From Pseudomonas sp. P818 (lineage in GTDB: Bacteria; Pseudomonadota; Gammaproteobacteria; Pseudomonadales; Pseudomonadaceae): DNA of 64,000 nt. The stretch lies in assembly GCF_000418555.1 (NCBI RefSeq), contig NZ_ATKM01000017.1, positions 62,001 through 126,000 on the forward strand. Direction: 5' to 3'. The notes under the pieces were generated by a model. It made no database searches, was not told the DNA's origin, and saw nothing but the letters and a program-made list of their open reading frames with translations. Positions 1-7,335 of the stretch are shown here, piece after piece (the first letter of the stretch is position 1; each line of letters starts with the position of its first letter). A program made the translations under genes and the position numbers.

Positions 1-1952
1 ATACGCTTGGAGTTGGAGAAGGTGGGAGGGTCGATGAAGATCAGGTCGTATTCGCCGCGATCGTCACCCAGCCAAGCCATCACATCGCCCTGCTCCAGGC
101 GATGCTTGTCGGAAAAACCGTTGAGCGAGAGATTGCGCCGCGCCCAGTCCAGGTAGGTTTTCGACAGATCGACGCTGGTGGTGCTGCGCGCCCCACCCTT
201 GGCCGCATGCACGGTGGCCGTGGCGGTGTAGCAGAACAGATTGAGGAAGCGCTTGCCGGCCGCCTCACGCTGGATGCGCAGACGCAGCGGACGGTGATCG
301 AGGAACAGGCCGGTATCCAGGTAATCGGTGAGATTGACCAACAGCTTGACGCCGCCTTCGCTCACCTCCATGAACTGGCCCTGGGCGGCCTGGCGCTGGT
401 ACTGCTTGGTGCCGGTCTGGCGCTCGCGGCGTTTGATCGCCACACGGCTCTGCGCCACACCCAGCGCCTGCGGGATCGCGGCCAGAGCATCGAGCAGACG
501 TGCCTGCGCCTTGTCCGGGTCGATCGAACGCGGCGCGGCGTATTCCTGCACGTGCACCCAGTCACGATACAGATCGACCGCCAGGGCGTATTCCGGCATG
601 TCGGCATCGTATAGTCGGTAGCACTCGACACCTTCGCGACGCGCCCACTTGCCCAGTTGCTTGAGATTCTTCTGCAGGCGGTTGGCGAACATCTGCCCGC
701 CTTCGGACAAGCGCGCCTGCTGTGGTGCTTCGCTCACCGGTTGTTGATCGTCCTCGCGCGCACGCCGCTCGCCAGTAACGAACTGCTCGTTCTGCACCTT
801 GATCAGCAGCAGCTTGCACGCCAGCGCACCGTTCCAGAACGAATACTGCTTATGGCTGCGCAAGCCCATGCGCTTGCCCAGCTCCGGCGCCCCGGTGAAC
901 ACCGCCGCTTCCCAGCCCAGACAGGCCTGACGCAGGCGCTCGCCGAGGTTCTGATAGAGGTACAGCAGGCTGGCTTCGTCGCCCAGGCGCTCGCCGTAGG
1001 GCGGGTTGCTGATCACCAGCCCCTTCTGATTCTGGTCCGGTCGCGGCTCGAAACTGCCCAGTTCCCCCTGATAGATCTTCACCCAGTCGGAGAGGCCGGC
1101 ACGCTCAACGTTGTTGCGCCCAGGCTGGATCAGGCGCGGGTCGGCTTCATAACCGCGAATCCACAGCGGCGGCTTGGCCAAGCCGGCTGCGGCCCGTTGT
1201 TCGGCCTCTGCATGCAGCTTCTTCCAGATGGCCGGCACATGGCCGAGCCAGTTGGAGAAGCCCCAGCGTTCGCGCTTGAGGTTGGGCGCGATGTCGGCGG
1301 CCATCAGCGCAGCTTCGATCAGGAAAGTGCCGACACCGCACATCGGATCGGCCAGCGCGCCGCCCTCGGCCGCGATACGCGGCCAGCCGGCGCGGATCAG
1401 CACCGCGGCAGCCAGGTTTTCCTTCAGCGGCGCAGCACCCTGCTGCAGACGGTAGCCGCGCTGATGCAGGCTGTGTCCGGAAAGGTCCAGCGAGAGCACT
1501 GCCTCGCCGCGATCCAGGCGCAAGTGCACGCGCAAATCGGGGTTGAGCTTGTCGATGCTGGGACGCTCGCCGCCGGCGGTGCGCAGCCGGTCGACGATCG
1601 CATCCTTGACCTTGAGCGCGCCGAAGTGGGTGTTGTCGATGCCCGAGCCATTGCCGCTGAACTCCACCGCCAGGCTGCCAGCCGGCTCCAGATGATCACG
1701 CCAGTCCACTGCCTTGACGCCTTCGTACAGCTCATCGGCGTTGTTCATGGAAAAGCGCGACAGCACCAGCAGCACGCGGTTGGCCAAGCGCGACCACAGG
1801 CACAGCCGGTAGGCCACCTCGATCTCGGCATGTCCACGGACGGCGGCGGTCTGCTCGCGCGCCTCCTCCAGGCCCAGCGCCTTGGCCTCTTCCAGCAATA
1901 GGCCTTCGAGCCCTTTGGGGCAGGTCAGCACGATTTCGTAACGATCAGACAT
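1..1952 (-). CDS. rlmL: 23S rRNA methyltransferase RlmKL (bifunctional), 3' end cut by window edge
   Basis: Bifunctional enzyme of the RlmK/L family, which makes m2G2445 and m7G2069 in 23S rRNA. I translated the minus strand from the ATG at 1952. The protein begins MSDRYEIVLTCPKGLE and stays open to the window edge, so about 650 residues are visible of the 700 or more usual for the family. The THUMP and RlmL half comes first, with an SAM-type DPMCGVGTFLIEAAL motif near residue 202 and the catalytic NPPYGERLG near 315. The RlmK half carries FCYTATATVHAA near 570 and IDPPTFSNSK near 636. The long plus-strand open frame at 657-1901 is its shadow. Its neighbour is rmf, divergently transcribed. 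Identification is secure; only the C-terminus is unseen. Confidence 0.95.
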   Translation of the reverse strand, partial: MSDRYEIVLTCPKGLEGLLLEEAKALGLEEAREQTAAVRGHAEIEVAYRLCLWSRLANRVLLVLSRFSMNNADELYEGVKAVDWRDHLEPAGSLAVEFSGNGSGIDNTHFGALKVKDAIVDRLRTAGGERPSIDKLNPDLRVHLRLDRGEAVLSLDLSGHSLHQRGYRLQQGAAPLKENLAAAVLIRAGWPRIAAEGGALADPMCGVGTFLIEAALMAADIAPNLKRERWGFSNWLGHVPAIWKKLHAEAEQRAAAGLAKPPLWIRGYEADPRLIQPGRNNVERAGLSDWVKIYQGELGSFEPRPDQNQKGLVISNPPYGERLGDEASLLYLYQNLGERLRQACLGWEAAVFTGAPELGKRMGLRSHKQYSFWNGALACKLLLIKVQNEQFVTGERRAREDDQQPVSEAPQQARLSEGGQMFANRLQKNLKQLGKWARREGVECYRLYDADMPEYALAVDLYRDWVHVQEYAAPRSIDPDKAQARLLDALAAIPQALGVAQSRVAIKRRERQTGTKQYQRQAAQGQFMEVSEGGVKLLVNLTDYLDTGLFLDHRPLRLRIQREAAGKRFLNLFCYTATATVHAAKGGARSTTSVDLSKTYLDWARRNLSLNGFSDKHRLEQGDVMAWLGDDRGEYDLIFIDPPTFSNSKR

Positions 1953-2370
1953 GAATGTTCCGCTGCCTATGGCAATCAGGGAGGTGCGTCGGCACACCTC
2001 GACTCAAAATAAGTGACAAAAGGTCACAGTGCGACCCTTCGTCGGAATAAGTAAGCACTCTCATTTGCACTAGCAAAATGAAGGCATCGACGCGCACAGC
2101 CAGCTATGGCGGCGCTTCGCTGTAAGGAGGCTGGACATATTCCCAGCGCCCTTATGGCATGACCCGCATTTAGGTTACGCCCTTATGACAAATCGATCAT
2201 TCACAGCCCTCGGTGCATTCGTTAGAACACTACCTAAGGCTTTCGCTGCAACGGCGAAGGCACAGAAAGCCCGCCACGCCGGCAGCGGACTTTCGTAGGC
2301 AGAACGATTTCTGCCCGGCCTTGCTACAGGGCCAACGGGACATAACAGTCAACAGTGAGGGCAACACCCT
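1953..2370. other. rlmL-rmf divergent intergenic region
   Basis: A 418-base gap between the divergent rlmL and rmf genes. It is less GC-rich than its surroundings and must hold promoters for both. I could not assign a confident sigma-70 or sigma-S box. It contains one small open frame (2185-2298, listed separately). Just before rmf, GAGGG at 2357-2361 could serve as the rmf ribosome binding site, although the spacing to the ATG is about 9 bases. Confidence 0.6.
2185..2298 (+). CDS. candidate 37-residue small protein upstream of rmf
   Basis: An ATG-to-TAG frame of 37 codons in the rlmL-rmf gap. The product starts MTNRSFTALGAFVRTLPKAF, then continues with an Ala- and Lys-rich stretch; it is basic and could form an amphipathic helix. 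AGG sits about 10 bases upstream of the ATG. Codon use is not GC3-biased like the large genes nearby, but rmf itself is also atypical. I do not recognise a family. It could equally be chance within the rmf upstream region, so this is a candidate only. Confidence 0.25.
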   Translation: MTNRSFTALGAFVRTLPKAFAATAKAQKARHAGSGLS

Positions 2371-2586
2371 ATGAGAAGACTTAAGCGTGATCCGTTAGAA
2401 AGAGCTTTTTTGCGCGGCTATCAATACGGCATCAATGGTAAATCCCGCGAACTCTGCCCCTTTACCCTACCCTCGGTTCGTCAGGCCTGGCTCAATGGCT
2501 GGCGTGAGGGCCGTGGCGACAACTGGGACGGGCTGACCGGCACAGCCGGTATTCATCGACTCAACGAACTTCACGCTGTCGGCTGA
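2371..2586 (+). CDS. rmf: Ribosome modulation factor
   Basis: A 71-residue basic protein, MRRLKRDPLERAFLRGYQYG at the N-terminus, with the family features RGYQYG...GKSRELCPF and WLNGWREGRGD. Rmf binds 30S subunits and drives formation of inactive 100S ribosome dimers in stationary phase. Length matches the family, which is typically 55-75 residues with extra C-terminal residues in Pseudomonas. It is a monocistronic gene followed by a strong hairpin terminator. In relatives its expression depends on stringent and stationary-phase signals; no specific operator was identified here. A different HPF-like protein lies at 20031-20354 in the same window. Confidence 0.96.
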   Translation: MRRLKRDPLERAFLRGYQYGINGKSRELCPFTLPSVRQAWLNGWREGRGDNWDGLTGTAGIHRLNELHAVG

Positions 2587-2644
2587 TCAGGATCACACCC
2601 GACTTCACCATGCCGACCCCCTCCGGGCGGCGGGCGCAAGCCCA

Positions 2645-2672
2645 AGGGCTCCTTCGGGAGCCCTATTTATTC
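2645..2672 (+). terminator. rho-independent terminator after rmf
   Basis: An 8-bp perfect stem (AGGGCTCC / GGAGCCCT) with a TTCG loop, followed by the T-rich TATTTATT. It lies 58 bases after the rmf stop and just before the convergent pyrD stop, so it may help end transcription from both sides. Confidence 0.85.
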
Positions 2673-2679
2673 ACGCAGG

Positions 2680-3702
2680 TTATTTACGCAACGCAGCAAT
2701 CGCATCCACAGCCTCGCGAATCAGCGCCGGCCCCTTGTAGATGAACCCCGAATAGATCTGCACCAGGCTCGCCCCTGCAGCGACTTTCTCCGCCGCGTGT
2801 TTGCCCTCGGTAATACCACCAACCGCGATGATCGGCAGACGGCCCGACAGCTCGCCAGCCAGCACCTTGACGATGTGCGTGCTCTTGTCACGCACCGGCG
2901 CACCGGAAAGACCGCCAGCTTCGTCGGCGTGGGCCAGGCCCTCGACGCCTTCGCGGCTGAGCGTGGTATTGGTGGCAATCACCGCGTCCATATCCGCGCC
3001 CAATAGCGCAGAAGCGACCAACGCGGTCTCCTCATCACTCATGTCCGGGGCGATCTTGATTGCCAGCGGTACGCGCTTGCCATGTTCCTGGGTCAGGTCT
3101 TCCTGACGGCGACGCAGCGCCTCGAGCAGCTCCTTGAGGGAATCGCCGAACTGCAAGCTGCGCAGCCCCGGAGTATTGGGCGAACTGACGTTGACCGTGA
3201 CGTAGCTGGCATGGGCGTAGACCTTGTCCAGGCAGGTCAGGTAATCATCCACCGCACGCTCGACCGGCGTATCGAAGTTCTTGCCGATATTGATGCCCAG
3301 CACCCCCTTGAACTTCGCAGCCCTGACCCGCGCCAGCAGATGATCGACGCCGTGGTTGTTGAAGCCCATACGATTGATCACCGCCTCGGCCTCGGGCAGA
3401 CGAAACAGGCGCGGCTTGGGATTGCCCGGCTGCGGCCGCGGTGTCACGGTACCGATCTCGACGAAGCCGAAACCGAGCTGGGCGAAACCATCGATGGCAT
3501 CGCCGTTCTTGTCCAGCCCTGCAGCCAGACCGACCGGGTTGGCGAACTGCAAGCCCATCACATTGACCGGCAGGCTGGTCGGTGCCTTGGTCAGCAGACC
3601 ATTGAGACCCAGCCGGCCACCGGCGCCGATCAGATCGATGGACAGCTCGTGAGAGGTTTCCGGGGACAGTTTGAACAGCAGCTCGCGGGCCAGTGAGTAC
3701 AT
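2680..3702 (-). CDS. pyrD: Dihydroorotate dehydrogenase (quinone), class 2
   Basis: A 340-residue FMN enzyme that oxidises dihydroorotate to orotate and passes electrons to quinone at the inner membrane (pyrimidine synthesis). The N-terminal helical extension [20 protein letters not shown] is typical of class 2 membrane-associated enzymes. Diagnostic segments are [21 protein letters not shown], the active-site region [11 protein letters not shown] with the catalytic Ser, and the phosphate-binding [12 protein letters not shown] with [15 protein letters not shown] at the C-terminus. Length agrees with the family (about 336-342). It is transcribed towards rmf and follows the DUF2835 gene by 87 bases on the same strand. 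Confidence 0.97.
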   Translation of the reverse strand: MYSLARELLFKLSPETSHELSIDLIGAGGRLGLNGLLTKAPTSLPVNVMGLQFANPVGLAAGLDKNGDAIDGFAQLGFGFVEIGTVTPRPQPGNPKPRLFRLPEAEAVINRMGFNNHGVDHLLARVRAAKFKGVLGINIGKNFDTPVERAVDDYLTCLDKVYAHASYVTVNVSSPNTPGLRSLQFGDSLKELLEALRRRQEDLTQEHGKRVPLAIKIAPDMSDEETALVASALLGADMDAVIATNTTLSREGVEGLAHADEAGGLSGAPVRDKSTHIVKVLAGELSGRLPIIAVGGITEGKHAAEKVAAGASLVQIYSGFIYKGPALIREAVDAIAALRK

Positions 3703-3789
3703 GGGCAGGCTCAGCTCGACAGATAGAAGGTTGGCAGGCCGGCGATTATAGCCGCGCAGGCACTGCTGGCGCGAGGCAAGCGAGCCAGA

Positions 3790-4011
3790 TCAGTCCAAAG
3801 GGCGTAAGCTCAACAATTCCCCGGTATTGCTGAATTCCAGCACGAAGGAACCATAGATGCCGGCGTGAGTCAGATACGGCCGCAGATGGTGGGCCGGCAA
3901 ACTGACGCGGCGCCCGTCTCGGCTTTGCGCCATAATCCGGTTGGCGTGGCCACGATAGATGGCCTGCAACCGTTCGGCCGATAACGCAATATCCAGCACC
4001 AAGCTGGGCAT
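3790..4011 (-). CDS. DUF2835 family small protein
   Basis: A 73-residue protein of unknown function. The pattern LDIALSAERLQAIYRGHANR, DGRRVSLPAHHLRPYLT and GIYGSFVLEFSNTG matches the DUF2835 family as I know it: a Y-x-G motif, an LPA-x-x-LRP motif, then GI-x-G-F. The ATG at 4011 is preceded by GAGGGTGCC. It lies upstream of pyrD on the same strand and may be co-transcribed with it. No catalytic residues, signal peptide or membrane segment are apparent. The family is common in gammaproteobacteria and its role is not established. Confidence 0.75.
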   Translation of the reverse strand: MPSLVLDIALSAERLQAIYRGHANRIMAQSRDGRRVSLPAHHLRPYLTHAGIYGSFVLEFSNTGELLSLRPLD

Positions 4012-4155
4012 GGAGGCACCCTCGCAAATGAATGCGGCTATTTTGCCACAGACCTGTACAGCCGCTGGCGCTCACGCGCTGCGCTACGCCATATGGGCAA
4101 CAGTCGTGCGCGTCTGCCACACTGCAATAGACGCCTCAGGAACGATCTGTCGGCC

Positions 4156-5046
4156 ATGAGCCTGTCCGAATCCTCAACCCTCAGCAGCCGTCTGGCAGCT
4201 CTTGCTCAACGCATGGGCCTGCTCGGGCGTGGCTCACGGCAGATCTTTGCCAGAGCGAGCGCCTTGCGCCTGCCCTTCAAACCCCTGCCCGCCGCGGTCG
4301 AGAGCATCTGCTGGCACGAAGGTCCGCAACTGCAGCTGCTGCTCAACCTGCCTCGCGGCGCACTCTCCGGCCCGGTGCAGGAAGACAAGGCCCAGGCCCA
4401 CGCAGCTCTCACGCAGGTCGTAGAGGCGCAAACACAGCAACTGCACGCCTTCGATCTGCGCATGATCGACGGTTTCGCCTGCCCTGTCCCTGCGCCTGGC
4501 TATGCATGCTTCGAAGACTATGCAGCGAGCGAACATTGCAAGCAGGTCCGCATCATCAGCTACAAGGATTTCATCAAAACCATCAGCCTGGCGTTACCGC
4601 GCTTTCTCGCAGGCGAGCCGATCGAACTGCGCCAGGCCAACTGGCGAGGCTCGCGCACATTCTGGTCAGGAGAAACACAAGGTGAGGCCTTTGCCGGAGC
4701 GATCGCCTATGCACGCAGACGCGGGCTGGACGTGCAACTGCCAGCCAACCTGGTGCGCTTTCGACTGAACGAAACAGGCCTCAATGACCTGCAGAATCGC
4801 TATCACGTGCTGGCCATGCCAGAAGCGGCCTGGAGCGATCCCAGCTTCATGGGACTGTTGCTGGACAATGCCATCCCATACGCGAGGCTGTCGCTGCTGA
4901 AGAAAGCCGGAACACCGGAATTCCTCATGCTACCCAAGGAACACCAGGACGCCACAGCACTGGGCGAAGGCTTGCGCCTGGCTGGCGCCCCGGATGTGCC
5001 GGAGCACCTACGCCAGCTGACGGTGCAACCAGACGCTGCCGAATGA
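4156..5046 (+). CDS. Conserved protein of unknown function beside recX
   Basis: A 296-residue protein when started at the ATG at 4156 (MSLSESSTLSSRLAALAQRM). An in-frame ATG at 4093 would add 21 residues of unlikely composition. I see no signal peptide or membrane segment. It is a soluble alpha/beta-like sequence with FEDYAASEHCKQVRIISYKDF near residue 120 and YHVLAMPEAAWSDPSFMGL near 217. P. aeruginosa has, as I recall, an uncharacterised gene in this position next to recX/recA, so it is probably a Pseudomonas-restricted family. It ends 4 bases from the convergent recX stop. No function is proposed. Confidence 0.8.
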   Translation: MSLSESSTLSSRLAALAQRMGLLGRGSRQIFARASALRLPFKPLPAAVESICWHEGPQLQLLLNLPRGALSGPVQEDKAQAHAALTQVVEAQTQQLHAFDLRMIDGFACPVPAPGYACFEDYAASEHCKQVRIISYKDFIKTISLALPRFLAGEPIELRQANWRGSRTFWSGETQGEAFAGAIAYARRRGLDVQLPANLVRFRLNETGLNDLQNRYHVLAMPEAAWSDPSFMGLLLDNAIPYARLSLLKKAGTPEFLMLPKEHQDATALGEGLRLAGAPDVPEHLRQLTVQPDAAE

Positions 5047-5050
5047 CGAG

Positions 5051-5512
5051 CTAGTCGTCACTACCGCGCAACAAACGCCCGATCATCTCCAGCGAATACC
5101 CCCGGTAAACCAGAAACCTACCCTGTTGGGCACGTTCGCGGGCATCACCAGGAAGCCGGCCGGAAAACTTGCGCTGCCAGGTTTCCCGCAATTGCTCGAA
5201 CCAGTCGATGCCACTTTCGCGTAGGGCCTGATCGATATCGCTGCGCGCCAACCCACGCTGCCCCAGCTCGTCACGGATGCGCTGCGGACCATAGCCGGCA
5301 CGCGCGCGATAGGCGATAAAGCTCTCCAGGTAGCGGGCCTCCGACAACAAGCCTTCCTCTGACAGGCGCTCCAGAGCGGCCTCGATCATCTCTTCCGGAG
5401 CACCGCGCTTGCGCAGCTTGCGCGTCAGTTCGACGCGCCCATGTTCACGTCGCGCCAGCAGATCCATGGCCGCTCGCCTGACGGCGAGCGGGTTATCCAG
5501 TACGACGGTCAT
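5051..5512 (-). CDS. recX: Recombination regulator RecX
   Basis: A 153-residue protein that binds RecA and limits RecA filament activity. The ATG at 5512 ([20 protein letters not shown]) is preferred over an upstream in-frame start at 5578, which would overlap recA. It shows the three-helix RecX repeats, with typical segments [38 protein letters not shown] and [11 protein letters not shown]. It starts 10 bases after the recA stop on the same strand, so it is almost certainly co-transcribed from the SOS-controlled recA promoter, as in relatives. Confidence 0.95.
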   Translation of the reverse strand: MTVVLDNPLAVRRAAMDLLARREHGRVELTRKLRKRGAPEEMIEAALERLSEEGLLSEARYLESFIAYRARAGYGPQRIRDELGQRGLARSDIDQALRESGIDWFEQLRETWQRKFSGRLPGDARERAQQGRFLVYRGYSLEMIGRLLRGSDD

Positions 5513-5522
5513 GCGTTGGCGC

Positions 5523-6566
5523 TTAGAAGTCGACTTCGGCGTCAGCCAGATCGTCAGCGGAAGCCTTGGCCGGAGCACTGCTGACCAGCAGTTTCTGGCG
5601 AATCTGACCTTCGATTTCGCGGGCCACTTCCTGATTGTCTTCCAGGTACTTGGCGGCGTTGGCCTTGCCCTGACCGATCTTGTTGCCCTGATAGCTGTAC
5701 CAGGCGCCCGATTTCTCGATCAGCCCCTGCTGCACACCCAGGTCGATGATCTCGCCGTTACGGTAGATACCCTTGCCATACAGAATCTGGAACTCGGCCT
5801 GACGGAAGGGCGGGGCAACCTTGTTCTTGACGATCTTCACGCGGGTTTCGCTGCCCACCACCTCTTCGCCTTCCTTCACCGCGCCGGTACGGCGGATGTC
5901 CAGGCGAACAGAGGAATAGAACTTCAGCGCGTTACCACCGGTGGTGGTTTCCGGGCTGCCGAACATCACGCCGATCTTCATACGAATCTGGTTGATGAAG
6001 ATCACCAGGCAGTTGGCGTTCTTGATGTTGCCGGTGATCTTGCGCAGCGCCTGGCTCATCAGTCGGGCCTGCAGGCCGACGTGCATGTCGCCCATTTCGC
6101 CTTCGATTTCCGCCTTGGGCACCAGGGCCGCCACGGAGTCGACGATGATCACGTCGATGGCATTGGAGCGCACCAGCATGTCGGTGATTTCCAGTGCCTG
6201 CTCACCGGTATCCGGCTGCGAGACCAGCAGATCATCGACGTTGACGCCGAGCTTGCCGGCATAATCCGGATCCAGCGCATGCTCGGCGTCGACGAAGGCG
6301 CAAGTGGCACCCAGCTTCTGCGCTTCGGCGATGACCGAGAGAGTCAGGGTCGTCTTACCGGAGGACTCGGGGCCGTAGATCTCGACGATACGGCCTTTCG
6401 GCAAACCGCCAATACCCAGCGCGATATCCAGACCCAGCGAGCCGGTGGAAATGGCCGGAATCGCCTGACGCTCGTGGTCGCCCATGCGCATGACGGCGCC
6501 CTTGCCGAACTGCTTCTCGATCTGACCCAGGGCAGCCGCCAATGCGCGCTTCTTGTTCTCGTCCAT
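5523..6566 (-). CDS. recA: Recombinase RecA
   Basis: A 347-residue ATP-dependent strand-exchange protein and co-protease for LexA. The start [17 protein letters not shown] (ATG at 6566, preceded by GAGGATGGTA) matches the Pseudomonas protein; a start 4 codons upstream (6578) is less likely. Walker A is GPESSGKT at residues 64-71, the Walker B region is [10 protein letters not shown], and the L2 region is [20 protein letters not shown]. The acidic tail ends in [10 protein letters not shown]. recX follows after 10 bases. A LexA-like box lies about 45 bases upstream of the start (6611-6626). Confidence 0.99.
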   Translation of the reverse strand: MDENKKRALAAALGQIEKQFGKGAVMRMGDHERQAIPAISTGSLGLDIALGIGGLPKGRIVEIYGPESSGKTTLTLSVIAEAQKLGATCAFVDAEHALDPDYAGKLGVNVDDLLVSQPDTGEQALEITDMLVRSNAIDVIIVDSVAALVPKAEIEGEMGDMHVGLQARLMSQALRKITGNIKNANCLVIFINQIRMKIGVMFGSPETTTGGNALKFYSSVRLDIRRTGAVKEGEEVVGSETRVKIVKNKVAPPFRQAEFQILYGKGIYRNGEIIDLGVQQGLIEKSGAWYSYQGNKIGQGKANAAKYLEDNQEVAREIEGQIRQKLLVSSAPAKASADDLADAEVDF

Positions 6567-6610
6567 TACCATCCTCACGTATTCACAAGGGCCTCAGCGG
6601 CCGCCAACAA

Positions 6611-6626
6611 CTGTATAAGTAGCCAG
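6611..6626 (-). promoter_or_regulatory. LexA (SOS) box upstream of recA
   Basis: Read on the minus strand the 16-mer is CTGGCTACTTATACAG. The gammaproteobacterial LexA consensus is CTGT-N8-ACAG. The right half is perfect and the left half has one change (CTGG for CTGT). It lies 45-60 bases upstream of the recA ATG, where an operator overlapping the promoter is expected. Confidence 0.75.
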
Positions 6627-6653
6627 TATTATTCCACAGGGCAAGTCGCCCGC

Positions 6654-7154
6654 CTACCCCATCGCGGGATTTTCCTCGGCCAACAGGCGCACAAGCCCCG
6701 CCAGAGCGGCCTCGACCGTTTGTCGGCGCACCTCGTCGCGGTTTCCGGAAAACAGCCTGCGTACGCTGTAAAGGCGCTCGCCATCGCCCCAGGCCAGCCA
6801 GACGGTGCCGACCGGTTTTTCCGGCGAACCGCCATCTGGGCCCGCCACACCGCTGACAGCAACGGCGTAACGCGCCCCGCTGTGCCCCTGAGCGCCGCGC
6901 ACCATGGCCTCGACCACCTCCTGACTGACCGCCCCGACGCTGGCGAAGAGGTCGGCGCAGACATCCAGCTGCCGGGTTTTCTGAACGTTGGAGTAGGTCA
7001 CGTATCCCGCCTCGAACCAGACCGAGCTACCCGGTATGCGGGTAATCGCCTCGGCGATACCGCCGCCGGTGCAGGATTCTGCCGTGCTGACCTGTGCCCC
7101 CTGTGCTTTCAGCGCCTTGCCAAGCTGTTCGGCCAGCTGACTGATTCTGTCCAT
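6654..7154 (-). CDS. pncC: Nicotinamide-nucleotide amidohydrolase PncC (CinA C-terminal domain family)
   Basis: A 166-residue stand-alone CinA C-terminal domain protein that deamidates NMN to nicotinate mononucleotide in the pyridine nucleotide salvage cycle. The hallmark is VSTAESCTGGGIAEAITRIPG near residues 22-42, including the catalytic Ser of ESCTGG, followed by YVTYSNVQK, GAVSQEVVEAMVRGA, AVSGVAGPDGG and PVGTVWLAW. Length fits the single-domain form (about 160-165). The gene lies between recA and mutS, the usual position in Pseudomonas. The ATG at 7154 is preceded by AGGAGG at a good distance. Confidence 0.95.
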   Translation of the reverse strand: MDRISQLAEQLGKALKAQGAQVSTAESCTGGGIAEAITRIPGSSVWFEAGYVTYSNVQKTRQLDVCADLFASVGAVSQEVVEAMVRGAQGHSGARYAVAVSGVAGPDGGSPEKPVGTVWLAWGDGERLYSVRRLFSGNRDEVRRQTVEAALAGLVRLLAEENPAMG

Positions 7155-7335
7155 CTTCGCCTCCTTATCGAATCATCCCACCCTACACATCTTGCGTGAG
7201 CAGGGGAAAGGGTCATGACCACCAACCGGCGTAACACGGCAGCGACCGATAGCGTCAGCGTTTCGGGGTCCACGGCAAAGGCGAAGTATGGGAAGATTCC
7301 TCGTTTCGTCACACCCACTGCATGTAAGGCCCGGC

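Noticed and set aside
4093..4155. Upstream ATG at 4093 as start of the unknown protein
   Set aside because: The extra 21 residues (rich in Arg and Cys) do not look like coding sequence, and the ATG at 4156 gives a normal N-terminus.
5409..7199. A 596-codon plus-strand frame across recX, recA and pncC
   Set aside because: Crosses three certain genes on the other strand.
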